From Pseudomonas sp. S06B 330 (GTDB taxonomy: Bacteria > Pseudomonadota > Gammaproteobacteria > Pseudomonadales > Pseudomonadaceae): DNA of 64,000 bases. Of the stretch, positions 63,812-64,000 are shown piece after piece. The DNA is taken from NCBI RefSeq assembly GCF_002845275.2, contig NZ_CP088149.1, positions 2,600,501 to 2,664,500 on the forward strand, in the 5' to 3' direction. The notes beneath the pieces were generated by a model that was not told where the DNA came from, searched no databases, and saw nothing but the letters and a program-made list of their open reading frames with translations. Numbering within the stretch: the first letter of the stretch is position 1; each line of letters starts with the position of its first letter. The translations under genes were made by a program, and so were the position numbers.

Positions 63812-63871
63812 TTGCGCTTCCTTAGAGCTATCGCGCCAGCGTGGCCACAACAACAACACGGAGCTAACACC

Positions 63872-64000
63872 ATGAAAACAATCACAATTGCGGCCCTGTG
63901 CCTGGCCATGGCGGGGGCGGCGTCGGCTCAGGCCGAAACCGTTACCCTAAAGATCGCCCACTTCCTGCCCTCTACCTCTAATGCTCAGGCCAACATCATT
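63872..64000 (+). CDS. TRAP transporter substrate-binding protein, DctP family (3' end outside window)
   Basis: Only the first 43 codons are visible: a signal peptide (MKTITIAALCLAMAGAASAQA) followed by ETVTLKIAHFLPSTS, the standard first strand of DctP-type solute-binding proteins. CGGAG precedes the ATG at the right distance. Periplasmic DctP proteins capture organic acids for a DctQM membrane permease, presumably encoded beyond the window. Regulatory context points to an aromatic acid of the hpa pathway. Confidence 0.85.
   Translation, partial: MKTITIAALCLAMAGAASAQAETVTLKIAHFLPSTSNAQANII

Larger units (their letters stand above)
63537..63871. other. 335-bp divergent control region of porin and TRAP genes
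   Basis: No gene is seen. The region is AT-rich, with two TTAAC-type operators (63614-63633, 63792-63811) that link both divergent genes to the hpa regulon. No terminator is present. Confidence 0.6.

Overview
The window is chromosomal DNA of a fluorescent-type Pseudomonas, most likely in or near the P. putida lineage. The support is the high GC, GC-rich third positions, TonB/OprD/BvgS-type gene content, peripheral gluconate genes, and several Pseudomonas-type REP sequences (2433-2495, 51199-51238, 62174-62262). About 48 protein genes are called. I found no RNA genes, prophage, insertion sequences or CRISPR arrays.

Layout. 1-2424: 3'-part of ilvA and an iron-dependent alcohol dehydrogenase. 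2498-5716: gluconate module gntT, gnuK, gntR with three matching palindromic operators. 5819-13568: a soluble PAS-PAS chemoreceptor (BdlA-like), a BvgA/BvgS-type two-component pair and a catecholate TonB receptor with a Fur box. 13699-24209: a curli-type amyloid locus. Its minus-strand operon carries two paralogous secreted proteins, a CsgB-like nucleator and an unusually large CsgA-like curlin, and ends in a clear terminator. Divergent to it are two paralogous histidine kinases and one sigma-54 activator. A sigma-54 promoter and repeated upstream sites lie in front of the curlin operon, so this looks like a self-contained regulated system. 24215-30477: a small disordered secreted protein, a Cys-rich DUF protein, a VOC protein behind a LexA-type box, a gapN-type dehydrogenase behind a Cra-type operator, and a GGDEF-EAL protein.

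30523-46573 is a 15-gene, mostly overlapping Wzx/Wzy exopolysaccharide operon. It has ugd, an epimerase, a minimal sugar transferase, a BY-kinase-like protein lacking the Walker A lysine, wza, wzz, glycosyltransferases, polymerase, flippase, two deacetylases of different families and two acetyltransferases. An EptA-like phosphotransferase gene is divergent to it. 48696-52590 is a serine catabolism module (LysR regulator, L-serine ammonia-lyase, SdaC transporter), followed at 52684-54384 by a fused response regulator and pseudo-histidine kinase.

54488-64000 is the homoprotocatechuate (4-hydroxyphenylacetate) meta-cleavage cluster: hpaG1-G2-E-D-F-H-I, divergent hpaR and hpaA, an OprD-type porin and the start of a TRAP transporter. 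TTAAC-rich inverted repeats in both divergent intergenic regions are candidate HpaR operators. Together these genes link sugar-acid, serine and aromatic use with surface-matrix production (amyloid and polysaccharide) and its signalling.
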